From: Streptomyces tendae
GTDB taxonomy: Bacteria; Actinomycetota; Actinomycetes; Streptomycetales; Streptomycetaceae
Assembly (NCBI RefSeq): GCF_008632955.1
Contig: NZ_CP043959.1
Span: 2,604,001 to 2,668,000 of the forward strand
Length of the DNA: 64,000 nucleotides
Reading direction: 5' to 3'
Part shown: positions 55,233 through 64,000 of the stretch, one piece after another
Layout of the letters: each line of letters starts with the position of its first letter
Numbering within the stretch: the first letter of the stretch is position 1
The notes under the pieces: model-generated
The model's database searches: none
The model's input: only the letters and a program-made list of their open reading frames with translations
Told to the model about the DNA's origin: nothing
Made by a program: the position numbers and the translations under genes

Positions 55233-56288
55233 TCACCGGCGGGACGCGGTCCCGGGGGCGGGTCCGGTGGAGGCGCGCAGGACCAGCTCGGTCGCCAGCT
55301 TCATACGGGCGGCGGGCCGGGAGCCGCCGTCCTCGCCGCGGGCGAGCTCCGTCAGCAGCCTGACCGCCGCCGCGCCCAGCTCCGTGCTGGGCTGTCTGAC
55401 GGTGGTCAGCCCGGGGGTGATGTACTGCGCCTCGGGCAGGTCGTCGAAGCCGACGACACTGATGTCCTCGGGCACCCGCAGGCCACGGGCGCCCAGTGCG
55501 TCGTAGACGCCGAGAGCCATGGAATCGGCGCAGGCGAAGATACCGGTGATCCCCGGATCCGCGTCGAGCAGCGTGTGGGTGGCGGTCGTCGCCTTGGCGC
55601 GGTTCCAGCCGCCGTGGGCCACCGACACCGTGGCGGTGCCGGAGGACGCCGTGTCGGCCACCCCGCGGAAACCGTCGACGCGGGCCCGGCTGAAGAGATG
55701 GCGGGCGTGCCCCGCGACCACCCCCAGCCGCTCGTGGCCCAGGGAGAGCAGGTGTTCGGCGGCCATGCGGCCGCCCTCCCAGTTCGCCACGCCGACACTG
55801 GACACACCCGACGGGGGAGTGGTCATCGGGTCGACCAGCACCACGGGGACGCCCGCCGCGAAGAGCGCGCCGAACTGCGCCGACGCCGGATCGACCAGCG
55901 TCCCGACGACCCCCAGGGTGCGCCTCCTCAGCAGCCGCGACACCCAGTCGCTCTGCGGATCGGCGAGCGTCAGGACCACGTCGAGTCCCGCTGCCGCCGC
56001 CTCCCGCCCGACCCCCGCGATGAGGAGGTTCGCCCACGAACCCTCGAAGTGGGTGACCACCAGGTCCAGGACGTTGGACCAGCCGTTCTCGTCGCGCACG
56101 GCCTCGTTCTTGGAGCCGGCCCGGCGGATGTAACCGACGGCCCGTACGGCTTCCATGACCCGCGCGCGGGTCTCCGCCGAGACGTCCGTCCCGCCGCGCA
56201 GCACCTTCGAGACGGTCGGCACGCTGGTACCGGCGGTTTTCGCGACCAGGGACAGGGTGGGGCGCGTTCCGGCTGGTCGGGGTGGCAT
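55233..56288 (-). CDS. LacI-family transcriptional regulator
   Basis: A 351-residue repressor. The N-terminal HTH (about 8-55: LSLVAKTAGTSVPTVSKVL) is followed by the hinge and a periplasmic-binding-like effector domain to about 335, with typical DGFRG, VGFDD and TVRQPS blocks. It is convergent with the transport operon (15 bp between ends) and downstream of the GH43 gene on the same strand. The 20-bp palindrome at 50207 is its most likely site. The effector is presumably a transported oligosaccharide. Confidence 0.9.
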   Translation of the reverse strand: MPPRPAGTRPTLSLVAKTAGTSVPTVSKVLRGGTDVSAETRARVMEAVRAVGYIRRAGSKNEAVRDENGWSNVLDLVVTHFEGSWANLLIAGVGREAAAAGLDVVLTLADPQSDWVSRLLRRRTLGVVGTLVDPASAQFGALFAAGVPVVLVDPMTTPPSGVSSVGVANWEGGRMAAEHLLSLGHERLGVVAGHARHLFSRARVDGFRGVADTASSGTATVSVAHGGWNRAKATTATHTLLDADPGITGIFACADSMALGVYDALGARGLRVPEDISVVGFDDLPEAQYITPGLTTVRQPSTELGAAAVRLLTELARGEDGGSRPAARMKLATELVLRASTGPAPGTASRR

Positions 56289-56366
56289 GGGGGACAGGTT
56301 AGCCCAACCGTGCGGGCGCCCACCGGGAGCGGGAGCCGGGCCTTCGGCGGACGGGCCGGCCCTTCC

Positions 56367-57902
56367 TCACACGGCGGACGACGGGACGTACTCGAACCAG
56401 TCGAAGGCGACCGAGCCCTCGGTGGCGTACATGCCGATGACACGGCCGGTGAAGCCGCAGGCGACCTCGGTGGACAGGTAGCGCCCGTCCAGTTCGGCGA
56501 GCGGCCGGGCGTCCGGGGCGCCGGGGTCGCCCAGCCAGAAGGCGAGGGTGTCGGGGCCCGTGGTCCCGCCGTCGGTGAGGTGGGGCGACGCGGGCACGAG
56601 GTCCGACGTCCGGACCGTCACGGTGAGGGACAGCGGCCCCGCGGGGACCGGCCGGCGGGCCACGGTCTGGCGCAGCGGCCCGATCCGGGCGACGACCCGG
56701 ACCTCCCCGTCCCCGGCCTCCAGCTCGTAGTGGTGGGCCTCGTCCAGCCGTACGCAGAGACCGCCGCGTCCCGTGCCCGGGTCCAGCAGGGCGGTGACCC
56801 GGCAGTCGTGGTGCTGCTGGCGGCGGCCGACGAAGGTGTACCCGGGGCTGTCGAGGGTGGGTCCGGTGGCGTCGAGGACCAGCCACCCGGGGCGGTCCGT
56901 GAGCGACCAGCAGCTCTCCGGGCGGGCGAACGGCGAGACCCAGTACGGCGCGAGAGCGGTGCCGGTGAAGTCGTCACGGGCGGGCGGGACCGGAACGGGA
57001 TGCCAGGCACCGCCCGGCGCCGGGTGGCGCTCGGGGACGGGCGCGACGACGGGCCAGCCGTCCGCGTCCCACTCCACCGGGGTCAGGAACGTCTCGCGGC
57101 CGAGCACGTGCACGTCGGGCGTGAAGCCGCGGGGGCGGACGCCGAGCAGCACCATCCACCAGCTGCCGTCGGGAGCCTCCACCAGATCGGCATGGCCGGT
57201 GTTCTGGACGGGGCGCGCGGTGCCGGCGTGGGACAGCAGCGGGTTGCCGGGCGCGGCCTCCCACGGGCCGCGCGGGGAGCGGGCGCGGGCCACGGACACG
57301 GCGTGGCCGCGCTCGGTGCCGCCCTCGGCGATCAGCAGGTACCACCAGCCGCCGACGCGGTACAGGTGCGGCGCCTCGGGGTACTTGAGCCCGCTGCCGG
57401 ACCAGGTGGGGACGGGCCCCTCCAGCACCTTGCCCCCGGCCGGGTCGATCCTGGCGATGTTGATGCCGCCCGCGGGGCCGGAGAAGGCGCACCAGCAGGT
57501 GCCGTCCTCCTCCCAGGCCAGGTCCGGGTCGATCCCGTCCAGGGCGAGCCACACCGGGTCGCTCCACGGCCCCTCGGGCCGCTCGGCCCAGACGACGAAG
57601 TTGCCGCCGCCGTCGACGTTGGTGTTGACGACCCAGAAGCGGCCGTCGTGGTGACGGATCGTCGGCGCGTACAGACCTCCGGACGCCTTGGCGCCGGGCA
57701 GGGGAAGCGGCAGTTGCCCGGGCCGGTCGAGCACGTTGCCGATCTGCTCCCAGTGCACGAGGTCCCTGCTGTGGAAGAGCGGCAGCCCGGGGACGTACTC
57801 GAAGCTGGAGCACACCAGGTAGTAGTCGTCGCCGACCCGGCACACGCTCGGGTCGGGGTGGAACCCGCTGATCACCGGGTTGTCGTACAGGTGCTCGGAC
57901 AT
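56367..57902 (-). CDS. GH43 family glycosidase
   Basis: A 511-residue cytoplasmic enzyme without signal peptide. The five-bladed propeller of GH43 spans about 5-310. The base Asp is in SGFHPDPSV (D17), the pKa-modulating Asp in GIDPDLAWE and the acid Glu in GLKYPEAPHLYR. The C-terminal beta-sandwich (about 320-505) is found in beta-xylosidases of this family. It probably hydrolyses imported xylo- or arabinoxylo-oligosaccharides. The start ATG has GGGAGACG upstream. The LacI gene follows after 78 bp. Confidence 0.9.
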   Translation of the reverse strand: MSEHLYDNPVISGFHPDPSVCRVGDDYYLVCSSFEYVPGLPLFHSRDLVHWEQIGNVLDRPGQLPLPLPGAKASGGLYAPTIRHHDGRFWVVNTNVDGGGNFVVWAERPEGPWSDPVWLALDGIDPDLAWEEDGTCWCAFSGPAGGINIARIDPAGGKVLEGPVPTWSGSGLKYPEAPHLYRVGGWWYLLIAEGGTERGHAVSVARARSPRGPWEAAPGNPLLSHAGTARPVQNTGHADLVEAPDGSWWMVLLGVRPRGFTPDVHVLGRETFLTPVEWDADGWPVVAPVPERHPAPGGAWHPVPVPPARDDFTGTALAPYWVSPFARPESCWSLTDRPGWLVLDATGPTLDSPGYTFVGRRQQHHDCRVTALLDPGTGRGGLCVRLDEAHHYELEAGDGEVRVVARIGPLRQTVARRPVPAGPLSLTVTVRTSDLVPASPHLTDGGTTGPDTLAFWLGDPGAPDARPLAELDGRYLSTEVACGFTGRVIGMYATEGSVAFDWFEYVPSSAV

Positions 57903-57949
57903 CGTCTCCCTCTTCGGGCCAGGCCGCCGAAAGGGGAGTCTAGGCGCCC

Positions 57950-58774
57950 CTACCAGCCCGTCCGCGCCCTTCGGCCGAAGAGGATGCCGCGTGGTTCGGG
58001 CGGCGGCGGAGTGCCCGCTTTGAGGGGCCAGGCCAGCAGCATGCCGACGACGAAGCCGACGACGTGCGCCGCGTACGCCACCGTGCCCGCGTCGGTGACG
58101 CCCTGCCCGCCCGAGTACACCGCCTGGAGCACGAACCACAGGCCCAGCACGATCCACGCGGGCAGCCGCAGCGGCAGGAAGATGAGGAACGGCACCAGCA
58201 CCCACACCCGTGCCCTCGGATACAGCACGAGATAGGCGCCCAGCACACCAGCGATCGCCCCCGAGGCCCCGATCAGCGGCTCGCCCGAACCCGCGTTCAG
58301 CAGCGCGAAACCGTAGGCGGCCGCGTAGCCGCACACCAGGTAGAACAGCAGGAAACGGACGTGCCCCATGCGGTCCTCGATGTTGTTGCCGAAGATCCAC
58401 AGGAAGAGCATGTTGCCCAGCAGGTGCAGCCAGCCGCCGTGCAGGAACATCGCCGTCAGCACGCTCAGCTCCGGCGACTTGTCGTAGCCGGGCGGCCCGA
58501 TCACGCACCCCGGTCCCCGCGGACCCACGCCGGTGGCGCCGGTCGGCACCAGGTTCGGCAGGTGGTGGTGGATCAGCTCCCTCGGCACCACGGCCCACCG
58601 GTCCAGGAACGCCTGAAGGTGGCACAGCTCCGCCAGGCTGCCGCCGCCCCCGGTCAGGGAGCCCACGACACCGGGCGTGAGGGCCACGAAGACGACGACG
58701 TTGGCGACGATGAGCGCGTACGTCACCCAGGGGGTGCGGCGCGCGGGGTTCACGTCATGAACGGGGATGACCAC
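57950..58774 (-). CDS. Rhomboid-family intramembrane serine protease
   Basis: A 274-residue membrane protein with about six helices. The catalytic dyad is Ser171 in GASGAIAG and His237 in YAAHVVG. HGGWLHLLGNMLFLW is the conserved early helix. An extra hydrophilic loop (about 40-100, with PGYDKSPEL) lies between helices 1 and 2. Rhomboids cleave transmembrane segments; no substrate is indicated. It lies upstream of the GH43 gene but probably has its own transcript. Confidence 0.9.
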   Translation of the reverse strand: MVIPVHDVNPARRTPWVTYALIVANVVVFVALTPGVVGSLTGGGGSLAELCHLQAFLDRWAVVPRELIHHHLPNLVPTGATGVGPRGPGCVIGPPGYDKSPELSVLTAMFLHGGWLHLLGNMLFLWIFGNNIEDRMGHVRFLLFYLVCGYAAAYGFALLNAGSGEPLIGASGAIAGVLGAYLVLYPRARVWVLVPFLIFLPLRLPAWIVLGLWFVLQAVYSGGQGVTDAGTVAYAAHVVGFVVGMLLAWPLKAGTPPPPEPRGILFGRRARTGW

Positions 58775-58907
58775 ATCCCACTGGTGCCCGGACGGCCGCC
58801 GGTGAATCCGTGGACCCCCTGAACGCCGCCCGTACGCCGTGCGTATGACTCACCAACCGCCCGCGGCGCGGGGAAGTGGCCGCGGGGCCGACGTGAGGAC
58901 ACAGGCG

Positions 58908-59261
58908 ATGAACGACCGAGTGACCGCCATGCAGGCGCTGCCCGACGGCGAGGCCGAGCTCACCCTCGTGGTGCGCCTCCCCTGGGAGGACGTCGCCCGG
59001 CTCGGCCAGGAGGCGGGGCGGCTCGCCACGCAGATGCAGCGGCCGGTGACGCTGGACGAGGCGGTGAGCCGCCGCCTGCGGTCCGCGCGGGCCGCCGCCG
59101 CGCACGCCAAACCCGCGGGGGAGCAGCCGCCCGCCGTGCCCCCCTCCTCGGTCCCGTCGGCCGCGTCCGTGTCGTCGAGCGCCTCGGTGTCCTCCCTGCC
59201 GTCCCGGCCGCCGGGGGAGCAGGCACGCCAGGCGATCGAGCGGATCAACGGGACGGCGTGA
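58908..59261 (+). CDS. Small hypothetical protein
   Basis: About 117 residues. The N-terminal 60 residues look folded (ELTLVVRLPWEDVARLGQEA, then AVSRRLRSARAAAA). The rest is a Ser/Pro/Ala-rich tail ending in QARQAIERINGTA. I know of no function. I start at ATG 58908, preceded by GAGGA; starts at 58839 or 58845 would add a Gly/Arg-rich lead. Confidence 0.6.
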   Translation: MNDRVTAMQALPDGEAELTLVVRLPWEDVARLGQEAGRLATQMQRPVTLDEAVSRRLRSARAAAAHAKPAGEQPPAVPPSSVPSAASVSSSASVSSLPSRPPGEQARQAIERINGTA

Positions 59262-59346
59262 GCGACGCGGCGTCACTGTGTGCGGGGCGCCCGCGGCGTC
59301 GACGGTGAGCACGGCGTGAGCGGCGCCCGGTGGACGCGGGGCACGC

Positions 59347-60744
59347 TCACCGGGCGCCCCTGAGGCGCGTCGCCGCCTTGCGGGCCGCCACCTGGACGGG
59401 GTCCCACACCGGGGAGAACGGCGGGGCGTACCCGAGGTCCAGCGCCGCCACCTGGTCCACCGTCATGCCGGCCGTCAGGGCCACCGCCGCGATGTCCACC
59501 CGCTTGCCCGCGCCCTCACGGCCGACGATCTGCACGCCCAGCAGCCGGCCGGTGCGCAGTTCGGCCAGCATCTTCACCGTCATGGGCGAGGCGTCCGGGT
59601 AGTAGCCCGCCCGGCTGGTCGACTCGATGGTCACCGTCTCGAAGCGCAGGCCCACACGGTGGGCGTCCTTCTCCCGCAGCCCGGTGCGCGCGATCTCCAG
59701 GTCGCACACCTTGCTGACCGCCGTGCCGACCACGCCCGGGAAGGTGGCGTACCCGCCGCCCACGTTCGCGCCGATGATCTGGCCGTGCTTGTTGGCGTGG
59801 GTGCCGAGCGGGATGTGCCGCTGCTGCCCGGAGACCAGGTCCAGCACCTCCACGCAGTCACCGCCCGCCCACACGTTCTCCTGCCCGCGCACCCGCAGGG
59901 AACGGTCGGTGAGCAGCCCGCCGTGGTCCCCGAGAGGCAGTCCGGCCGCCCGCGCCAGAGCCGTCTCCGGCCGTACGCCGATGCCCAGGACGACCACGTC
60001 GGCCGGATACTCGGCGTCCGCGGTGGCGACCGCCCGCACCCGGCCGTCGTCACCGGTCGGCAGCCCGGTCACCTCGGCCTCGTTCACCATGGTGATGCCC
60101 ATGCCGGCCATGGCCTCGTGCACCAGCCGGCCCATGTCGGGGTCGAGCGTCGCCATGGGTTCCCGGCCCCGGTTGACGACCGTCACCTCGTAGCCGCGGT
60201 TGATCATCGCCTCGGCCATCTCCACGCCGATGTACCCCGCCCCCACGACCACCGCGCGGCGCCCGCCGGTCCGGGCCAGCGTGTCGAGCAGCGCCTGCCC
60301 GTCGTCCAGGGTCTGCACCCCGTGCACCCCCGGCGCGTCGATGCCGGGCAGCTCCGGACGGACCGGCCGCGCGCCGGTGGCGATCACCAGCTTGTCGTAC
60401 GACGTCCACGCCTCCGTCCCGGACTCCAGGTCCCGTGAGCGGACCCGCCCCCGGTCCAGGTCGATCTCGGTGACCTCGGTACGCAGCCGCACGTCGATGT
60501 CCCGCGCGCGGTGCTCCTCGGGGGTGCGCGCGATCAGCCGGTCCCGGTCCTCGACGTCGCCGCCCACCCAGTAGGGGATGCCGCAGGCGGAGTAGGAGGT
60601 GAAGTGGCCGCGTTCGAACGCCACGATCTCCAGCTCGTCCGGGCCCTTCATCCGCCGGGCCTGCGACGCCGCGGACATGCCCGCGGCGTCACCGCCGATC
60701 ACGACCAGGCGTTCCCTCGCTCCGTGCGCAGCGCTCGTGTCCAT
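59347..60744 (-). CDS. CoA-disulfide-reductase-like flavoprotein
   Basis: A 465-residue FAD- and NAD(P)H-dependent disulfide oxidoreductase. The FAD motif is VVIGGDAAGMSAA. Cys54 in SACGIPYW is the single redox Cys used by CoA-disulfide reductases and NADH oxidases of this class. A second Rossmann motif (VVVGAGYIGVEMAE) binds NAD(P)H, and a dimerisation domain ends the protein. Streptomyces use mycothiol as main thiol, so the substrate may be a persulfide, oxygen or CoA disulfide. It is convergent with the small gene at 58908. Confidence 0.87.
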   Translation of the reverse strand: MDTSAAHGARERLVVIGGDAAGMSAASQARRMKGPDELEIVAFERGHFTSYSACGIPYWVGGDVEDRDRLIARTPEEHRARDIDVRLRTEVTEIDLDRGRVRSRDLESGTEAWTSYDKLVIATGARPVRPELPGIDAPGVHGVQTLDDGQALLDTLARTGGRRAVVVGAGYIGVEMAEAMINRGYEVTVVNRGREPMATLDPDMGRLVHEAMAGMGITMVNEAEVTGLPTGDDGRVRAVATADAEYPADVVVLGIGVRPETALARAAGLPLGDHGGLLTDRSLRVRGQENVWAGGDCVEVLDLVSGQQRHIPLGTHANKHGQIIGANVGGGYATFPGVVGTAVSKVCDLEIARTGLREKDAHRVGLRFETVTIESTSRAGYYPDASPMTVKMLAELRTGRLLGVQIVGREGAGKRVDIAAVALTAGMTVDQVAALDLGYAPPFSPVWDPVQVAARKAATRLRGAR

Positions 60745-60781
60745 GCGGACCACGCTACGGGGGCGGGACCGGAGCGGTCCC

Positions 60782-61777
60782 TCAGGCCTCGCCCTCCCCG
60801 CCCCCGGGGGCGCGTCCCGGCACCGGCGGAGCCACGGGCAGCGACCCCGGACCACCCGACGCGGGCACCGGATCCGGCCGGCGCGGCAGCCGGGGGCGTA
60901 CCAGCGTGCGCCACACCAGGACGACCAGCGCCGCCACCGCCGCGAACGGCAGGACCGCGCCGAGCGCCAGGGCCAGCCAGCGCAGCAGCGTCAGGAAGAC
61001 GTCCCAGCCGCCCGCGAGCGCGTCCAGGAAACCCGGGTCGTCGTCCTTCGCCTCCTCCTTCACCAGGGTCTCGGTCAGCGTCAGGGTGATGGTGGCGAGG
61101 CTCGTACGGTCCTTCAGCGCCGCCTGCTGGGCGAGCAGCGACTCCAGGTCCGCCTGACGGCTGCTCAGTTCGCCCTCCAGGGTCACCACGTCGCTGAGCC
61201 GGGTGGCCTGGTCCATCAGCTCGCGGATACGCGCCACGCTGGCCCGCTGCGTGCTGATCCGGCTCTCCACGTCGACCACCTGGCCGGTGACGTCCTGCGC
61301 CTTCGCGCTGCGCTCGACGAGGGTGCCCGTGCCCTCCAGACCGGTCAGCACCTCCTCGTACGCGTCGGCCGGGACGCGCAGCACCACACGGGTGTGCTCG
61401 TGGCCCACCGCGTCCCGGCGGGTGGTCTCGTCGCCCACGTGACCGCCGGCGTCCGTGGCCGCCGCGCGGGCTTCGTCCAGCGCCTTCGGGACGTCCTTGA
61501 CCCGCACCGTCAGGGAGGCGGTGCGGATGACGTGCTCCGCCGCCACCCGCGGGGCGGACGCCGCGGCCCGGTTCGCCGTGCCGCCCGGCGCGCCCTCCTT
61601 GGCGGACTCCGCCGCCGCGTCCCCGGCCGCCTCGTCCGCCATCACACCCTTGTCGGCCTTGCTGTCGGACGAGGCCCCGCCGTCGGTGGCGGCGCTGCAC
61701 CCGGTGACCGCGAGGGCCGCCGCCAGCAGGGCTCCGGCCAGGGCGGGGCCGGTTCGTACGGATCGTCGTGTGCGCAT
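60782..61777 (-). CDS. DUF4349 lipoprotein
   Basis: A 331-residue membrane-anchored lipoprotein. The lipobox is AVTGC (Cys at 27). A Ser/Ala/Asp-rich linker follows. The DUF4349 domain (about 80-245, RTASLTVRVKDVPKALDEA) contains a coiled coil (about 165-215). A transmembrane helix (about 265-285) and a Pro-rich cytoplasmic tail close it. The function is unknown; it may be an envelope sensor or assembly factor. It is divergent from hemY. Confidence 0.85.
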   Translation of the reverse strand: MRTRRSVRTGPALAGALLAAALAVTGCSAATDGGASSDSKADKGVMADEAAGDAAAESAKEGAPGGTANRAAASAPRVAAEHVIRTASLTVRVKDVPKALDEARAAATDAGGHVGDETTRRDAVGHEHTRVVLRVPADAYEEVLTGLEGTGTLVERSAKAQDVTGQVVDVESRISTQRASVARIRELMDQATRLSDVVTLEGELSSRQADLESLLAQQAALKDRTSLATITLTLTETLVKEEAKDDDPGFLDALAGGWDVFLTLLRWLALALGAVLPFAAVAALVVLVWRTLVRPRLPRRPDPVPASGGPGSLPVAPPVPGRAPGGGEGEA

Positions 61778-61935
61778 GCGGGAGTCCCCCTCGTGTCGTC
61801 ATGGCTGACGCTCCTGAGACGCCGGAAGAGGGGCGGGCGTTCGGGCCGGACGGTCGCGATGGGGTCACGGTCGGGACTCGGCGGGGCCACACGGCCCTGG
61901 CGGACCGGCGTGCGGCATTTGAGAAGGTGGGAGGC

Positions 61936-63393
61936 ATGAGCGGAACACACAGGGACGGCGGGCGGCACGCCGTCGTCGTCGGAGCGGGCATCGCCGGGCT
62001 GGCCGCCGCGCACCGGCTGCTGGAGCACGGGGCGCGGGTCACCGTGCTGGAGGCCTCGGAGCGGGTCGGCGGCAAGCTGTTGCCCGGCGAGATCGCGGGC
62101 GCCCGCGTCGACCTCGGGGCGGAGTCGCTGCTGGCCCGGCGCCCTGAGGCGGTCGGCCTCGCCCGCGCCGTGGGGCTGTCCGACCGGCTGCGGCCGCCCG
62201 CCACCGCCACGGCCGCGCTGTGGACCCGCGGCGCTCTGCGCCCCATGCCGAAGGGGCACGTCATGGGCGTCCCCGGCACCGCCGCCGCCCTCGCCGGCGT
62301 GCTGTCCGACGAGGGCGTCGCCCGCATCGGGCGCGACACCGCCCTCCCCCCGACCGAGATCGGCGACGACGTGGCGATCGGCGCGTACGTCGCCGAGCGT
62401 CTCGGCCGGGAGGTCGTCGACCGTCTCGTCGAGCCCCTGCTCGGCGGCGTGTACGCGGGTGACGCCTACCGCATCTCCATGCGTTCGGCCGTCCCGGCGC
62501 TCTTCGACGCGGCCCGCGTCCACCCCTCCCTGACCGAAGCGGTCCGCGCCGTCCAGGCGAAGACCGCCGCCGCCCAGCAGGCCGGCCCCGTCTTCATGGG
62601 CGTCGCGGGCGGCGTGGGGTCCCTCCCGCTCGCGGTCGCCGACTCCCTGCGCTCCCGGGGCGCCCGCATCCTCACCGCCACCCCGGTCACCGAACTGCGC
62701 CGCGAACCCGAGGACGGCTGGCGGCTCGTGGCCGGCGACGAGGTGCTGCACGCCGACGCGGTCGTGGTCGCCGTGCCCGCCCCGGCCGCCGCCGCACTGC
62801 TGCGCACCGAGGCGCCCGGCGCCGCCGCCGAGCTGTCCGCCGTCGAGTACGCCTCGATGGCGCTGATCACCCTGGCCTACCGCCGCGCCGAGGCCCGGCT
62901 GCCCGAGGGCAGCGGGTTCCTGGTGCCGCCCGTGGAGGGACGCACCATCAAGGCCTCCACCTTCGCCTCCCACAAGTGGGGCTGGGTCGCCGAGGAGAAC
63001 CCGGACCTGGCCGTCGTCCGCACCTCCGTGGGCCGCCACGGCGAGACGGAGATCCTGCACCGCGACGACGACGACCTGGTCGAGCTCTCCCGGCACGACC
63101 TGAAGGCCGCCACCGGCCTGGACGCCGCCCCGGTCGCCACCCGCGTCACCCGCTGGGACGACGGCCTGCCCCAGTACCCGGTCGGCCACCACGCGCGCGT
63201 GGCCCGCGTCCGCGCACACCTCGCGGGCCTGTCCGGGCTGGCCGTGTGCGGCGCCGCGTACGACGGCGTCGGCGTCCCGGCGTGCATCGCGAGCGCGTAT
63301 GCCGCCGCCGACCAGATCAGCGGTGACCTGCGCGCGGTGCAGGAGCTCACCGCCCACCCGGTGCAAAGCCTTCACGGAGGAGCAGGAGAATGA
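61936..63393 (+). CDS. hemY: Coproporphyrinogen III oxidase (HemY/CgoX type)
   Basis: A 485-residue FAD flavoprotein. The dinucleotide motif [17 protein letters not shown] is near the N-terminus, and [20 protein letters not shown] closes the FAD domain. In actinobacteria this enzyme is now understood to oxidise coproporphyrinogen III to coproporphyrin III for the HemH/HemQ route; older annotation calls it protoporphyrinogen oxidase (hemG). GGGAGG precedes the ATG. Its stop overlaps hemQ (ATGA), so the two are coupled. Confidence 0.93.
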   Translation: MSGTHRDGGRHAVVVGAGIAGLAAAHRLLEHGARVTVLEASERVGGKLLPGEIAGARVDLGAESLLARRPEAVGLARAVGLSDRLRPPATATAALWTRGALRPMPKGHVMGVPGTAAALAGVLSDEGVARIGRDTALPPTEIGDDVAIGAYVAERLGREVVDRLVEPLLGGVYAGDAYRISMRSAVPALFDAARVHPSLTEAVRAVQAKTAAAQQAGPVFMGVAGGVGSLPLAVADSLRSRGARILTATPVTELRREPEDGWRLVAGDEVLHADAVVVAVPAPAAAALLRTEAPGAAAELSAVEYASMALITLAYRRAEARLPEGSGFLVPPVEGRTIKASTFASHKWGWVAEENPDLAVVRTSVGRHGETEILHRDDDDLVELSRHDLKAATGLDAAPVATRVTRWDDGLPQYPVGHHARVARVRAHLAGLSGLAVCGAAYDGVGVPACIASAYAAADQISGDLRAVQELTAHPVQSLHGGAGE

Positions 63394-64000
63394 GGGACAT
63401 GAGTGACGACGCCACCACCCCCGCGCCCGACCGGATCCCCAACAAGGGCAAGCTGGCCAAGGACCTCAACGAGGTCATCCGCTACACCCTCTGGTCCGTC
63501 TTCAAGCTGAAGGACGTCCTCCCGGAGGACCGCGCCGGTTACGCCGACGAGGTCCAGGAGCTGTTCGACCAGCTCGCCGCCAAGGACGTCACCGTCCGCG
63601 GCACCTACGACCTGTCGGGCCTGCGCGCGGACGCCGACCTCATGATCTGGTGGCACGCCGAGACCGCCGACCAGCTCCAGGAGGCCTACAACCTCTTCCG
63701 CCGCACCCGTCTGGGCCGCGCGCTCGAGCCGGTCTGGTCGAACATGGCGCTGCACCGCCCCGCCGAGTTCAACCGCTCGCACATCCCGGCGTTCCTCGCC
63801 GACGAGACCCCCCGCGACTACGTGAGCGTCTACCCGTTCGTGCGCTCCTACGACTGGTACCTGCTGCCGGACGAGGACCGCCGCCGGATGCTCGCGGACC
63901 ACGGCAAGATGGCCCGCGGCTACCCGGACGTGCGCGCCAACACCGTCGCCTCGTTCTCTCTCGGCGACTACGAGTGGATCCTCGCCTTCGAGGCCGACGA
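63390..64000 (+). CDS. hemQ: Coproheme decarboxylase HemQ, cut by the window end
   Basis: The first 203 codons of a chlorite-dismutase-like coproheme decarboxylase, which turns coproheme into heme b as the last step of the pathway. The [12 protein letters not shown] stretch contains the catalytic Tyr, and the [12 protein letters not shown] stretch contains the proximal His. About 240 residues are expected, so the missing part is short. The ATG at 63390 overlaps the hemY stop; ATG 63399 (MSDDATTP) is an alternative. Confidence 0.93.
   Translation, partial: MRDMSDDATTPAPDRIPNKGKLAKDLNEVIRYTLWSVFKLKDVLPEDRAGYADEVQELFDQLAAKDVTVRGTYDLSGLRADADLMIWWHAETADQLQEAYNLFRRTRLGRALEPVWSNMALHRPAEFNRSHIPAFLADETPRDYVSVYPFVRSYDWYLLPDEDRRRMLADHGKMARGYPDVRANTVASFSLGDYEWILAFEAD

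Overview
The window looks like chromosomal DNA from a Streptomyces. It has very high GC with strong third-position G/C bias, many GTG starts, GTGA/ATGA coupled gene pairs, a whiI sporulation regulator, a Rok7B7-type regulator next to a xylose transporter, and the actinobacterial coproporphyrin-dependent heme genes. From memory, the gene order follows the S. coelicolor region from about SCO5997 to SCO6042. That synteny is recalled, not computed.

Layout. 1-5.9 kb: a small HTH-like protein, an HTH-MurA fusion, a DUF4236 mini-protein and aconitase acnA, whose promoter carries a TamR-type palindrome and iron-box-like sequences. 5.9-9.2 kb: a decayed sugar-utilisation segment with a CebR-type box, a xylanase-type operator, two membrane-protein remnants, an intact GH39 enzyme and a truncated partner. 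9.2-13.1 kb: a large secreted GH92 alpha-mannosidase. 13.7-22 kb: two sugar uptake systems, an NgcEFG-type transporter (GlcNAc/chitobiose) and xylFGH, with rok7B7 between them. 22-26.7 kb: LysE exporter, dxs and an amino-acid permease. 26.7-39 kb: a surface-glycan neighbourhood with two Stealth phosphotransferases (one fused to a GT4 glycosyltransferase), an unknown 321-residue protein, a PIG-L deacetylase fused to a repeat domain, two further copies of that repeat domain (one frameshifted) and an LCP ligase. 39-42.4 kb: fadA-fadB for beta-oxidation. 42.6-44.4 kb: an Asp2-like alpha/beta hydrolase. 44.8-45.4 kb: a trkA/trkH deletion scar. 45.6-50 kb: RNase D, whiI with a WhiG-type promoter, a DUF3000 protein and hemE. 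50-57.9 kb: a LacI-controlled oligosaccharide uptake operon with a CocE-type esterase, the LacI regulator and a GH43 glycosidase. 58-64 kb: rhomboid protease, a CoA-disulfide-reductase-like flavoprotein, a DUF4349 lipoprotein, hemY and the start of hemQ, which runs off the end.

How it fits together. Much of the window handles plant and microbial polysaccharide breakdown products (xylose, xylo-oligosaccharides, mannosides, chitobiose), with each transporter paired with its own repressor or operator. Heme synthesis and Fe-S aconitase frame the region and share a link to iron. The most unusual part is 27.4-39 kb, which I interpret as a wall-polymer system built on sugar-1-phosphate transfer.
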